From the NCBI GenBank assembly GCA_965228045.1, contig OZ245789.1, positions 62,001 to 126,000 on the forward strand: 64,000 nucleotides of DNA, given 5' to 3'. The DNA is from JANQEU01 sp965228045. Its GTDB lineage: Bacteria > Bacteroidota > Bacteroidia > Cytophagales > Cyclobacteriaceae. The translations under genes were made by a program, and so were the position numbers. The first letter of the stretch is position 1; the number at the start of each line of letters is the position of its first letter. A model generated the notes under the pieces. It was given only the letters and a program-made list of their open reading frames with translations. It was not told the origin of the DNA and searched no databases. Positions 63,720-64,000 of the stretch are shown piece by piece.

Positions 63720-64000
63720 TGGATTACCGCGAGGACATTCAAAAGGCCAGGGCGGATTATCCGGCTAATAAAAAGTTTCTACGCAATCTGAAGAAACGCA
63801 GGCCCAGGGATTTGGATCATGTTTTTCAGGAAGAACATGAGCAGGTATTCGAAGAGGTGGATTGTCTCCAATGCGCCAACTGCTGTAAAACAACGAGTCC
63901 AATTTTTCGAATGGCAGACATTGAAAGAATCGCCCAAAAGCTAAAGACGAGTACCGATGAGTTTATTTCCGATTATCTCAGATTAGATGAAGAGTCGGAC
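63719..64000 (+). CDS. YkgJ-family cysteine-cluster protein (cut by the right edge)
   Basis: The first 94 codons are visible, without a stop. The cluster C49-x2-C52-x2-C55-C56 (VDCLQCANCCKTTSPIF) is diagnostic for YkgJ/UPF0153, which binds zinc or iron; residues 1-47 are charged. The continuing text MADIERIAQKLKTSTDEFI matches the family too. It is translationally coupled to the HD gene. Confidence 0.88.
   Translation, partial: MDYREDIQKARADYPANKKFLRNLKKRRPRDLDHVFQEEHEQVFEEVDCLQCANCCKTTSPIFRMADIERIAQKLKTSTDEFISDYLRLDEESD

Noticed and set aside
1..64000. tRNA, rRNA, CRISPR array, insertion sequence or prophage
   Set aside because: No gap is long enough for an array or IS, no repeated spacers or transposase were seen, and I found no cloverleaf in the gaps.

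Overview
The window is a piece of a Bacteroidota chromosome, most likely a gliding, free-living member of the Cytophagales. The evidence is a set of lineage markers: the type IX secretion genes porU and porV, the gliding lipoprotein gldH, a TonB-dependent receptor paired with a DUF4249 lipoprotein, a GWxTD protein, a secreted amidase with a type IX sorting tail, a RicT/PSP1 protein next to gldH, and repeated TAnnTTTG (Bacteroidota -7 type) sequences in front of genes. I see no rRNA, tRNA, CRISPR array, insertion sequence or prophage. Coding density is very high: no gap between genes exceeds 300 bp, and the two largest (16796-17071 and 18300-18560) are described below.

Layout. 1-4092 (-): an FAD/Fe-S oxidase (cut by the left edge) downstream of glgB. 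4235-5284 (+): a PlsC-type acyltransferase. 5268-7704: an exported YwqK-like protein (-) and an exported M20 peptidase (+). 7706-11653 (-): glmM, a cysteine desulfurase and a secreted amidase. 11809-13500 (+): three small genes. 13497-16795 (-): TonB receptor plus DUF4249 lipoprotein. 17072-20309: xth (+), then a SpoIIAA-like gene, sodA, tadA and an exported protein (-). 20396-23107 (+): aspS and a glycerophosphodiesterase. 23108-25748 (-): secreted amidohydrolase and a TPR lipoprotein. 25821-29474 (+): thioredoxin-like protein, panB, monomeric icd. 29476-30751 (-): methyltransferase and NlpC/P60. 30817-32698 (+): GWxTD protein and rlmB. 32695-33771 (-): manC. 33932-39108 (+): recQ, purD, ricT, gldH. 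39105-43998 (-): a helix-hairpin-helix membrane protein and a 1332-residue SF1 helicase. 44095-47545 (+): hemA and a WG-repeat protein. 47531-54756 (-): an MBL hydrolase, pssA, porU, porV and a metal-site-less M16 protein. 54799-61386 (+): an FAD oxidoreductase, a TolB-like/beta-barrel protein, yicC, a lipoprotein, a MazG-like protein and DUF2721. 61376-63153 (-): gcvT and comB. 63213-64000 (+): an HD protein and a YkgJ-type cysteine-cluster protein (cut by the right edge).

How the parts fit. Most genes are housekeeping (cell wall precursors, tRNA and rRNA modification, purines, heme, pantothenate, glycine cleavage). The lineage-specific theme is the envelope: porU/porV mature and attach type IX cargo such as the amidase, gldH belongs to gliding, and the receptor/DUF4249 pair is a nutrient-uptake type module. 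Genes sit in short runs that alternate strands, giving 10 convergent and 11 divergent junctions. Nine of the ten convergent junctions have 1 nt or less between stop codons, or overlap.

The most interesting candidates are: a possible small RNA or attenuated leader at about 16926-16993 with a well-spaced promoter and an otherwise orphan terminator; an M16 peptidase homolog with its zinc motif erased, in the porU-porV run; a large SF1 helicase with a tail resembling a Vsr-type nuclease fold; paired palindromes in front of hemA; and the pervasive interlocking of convergent stop codons. I do not see a recognisable complete defence or mobile system.
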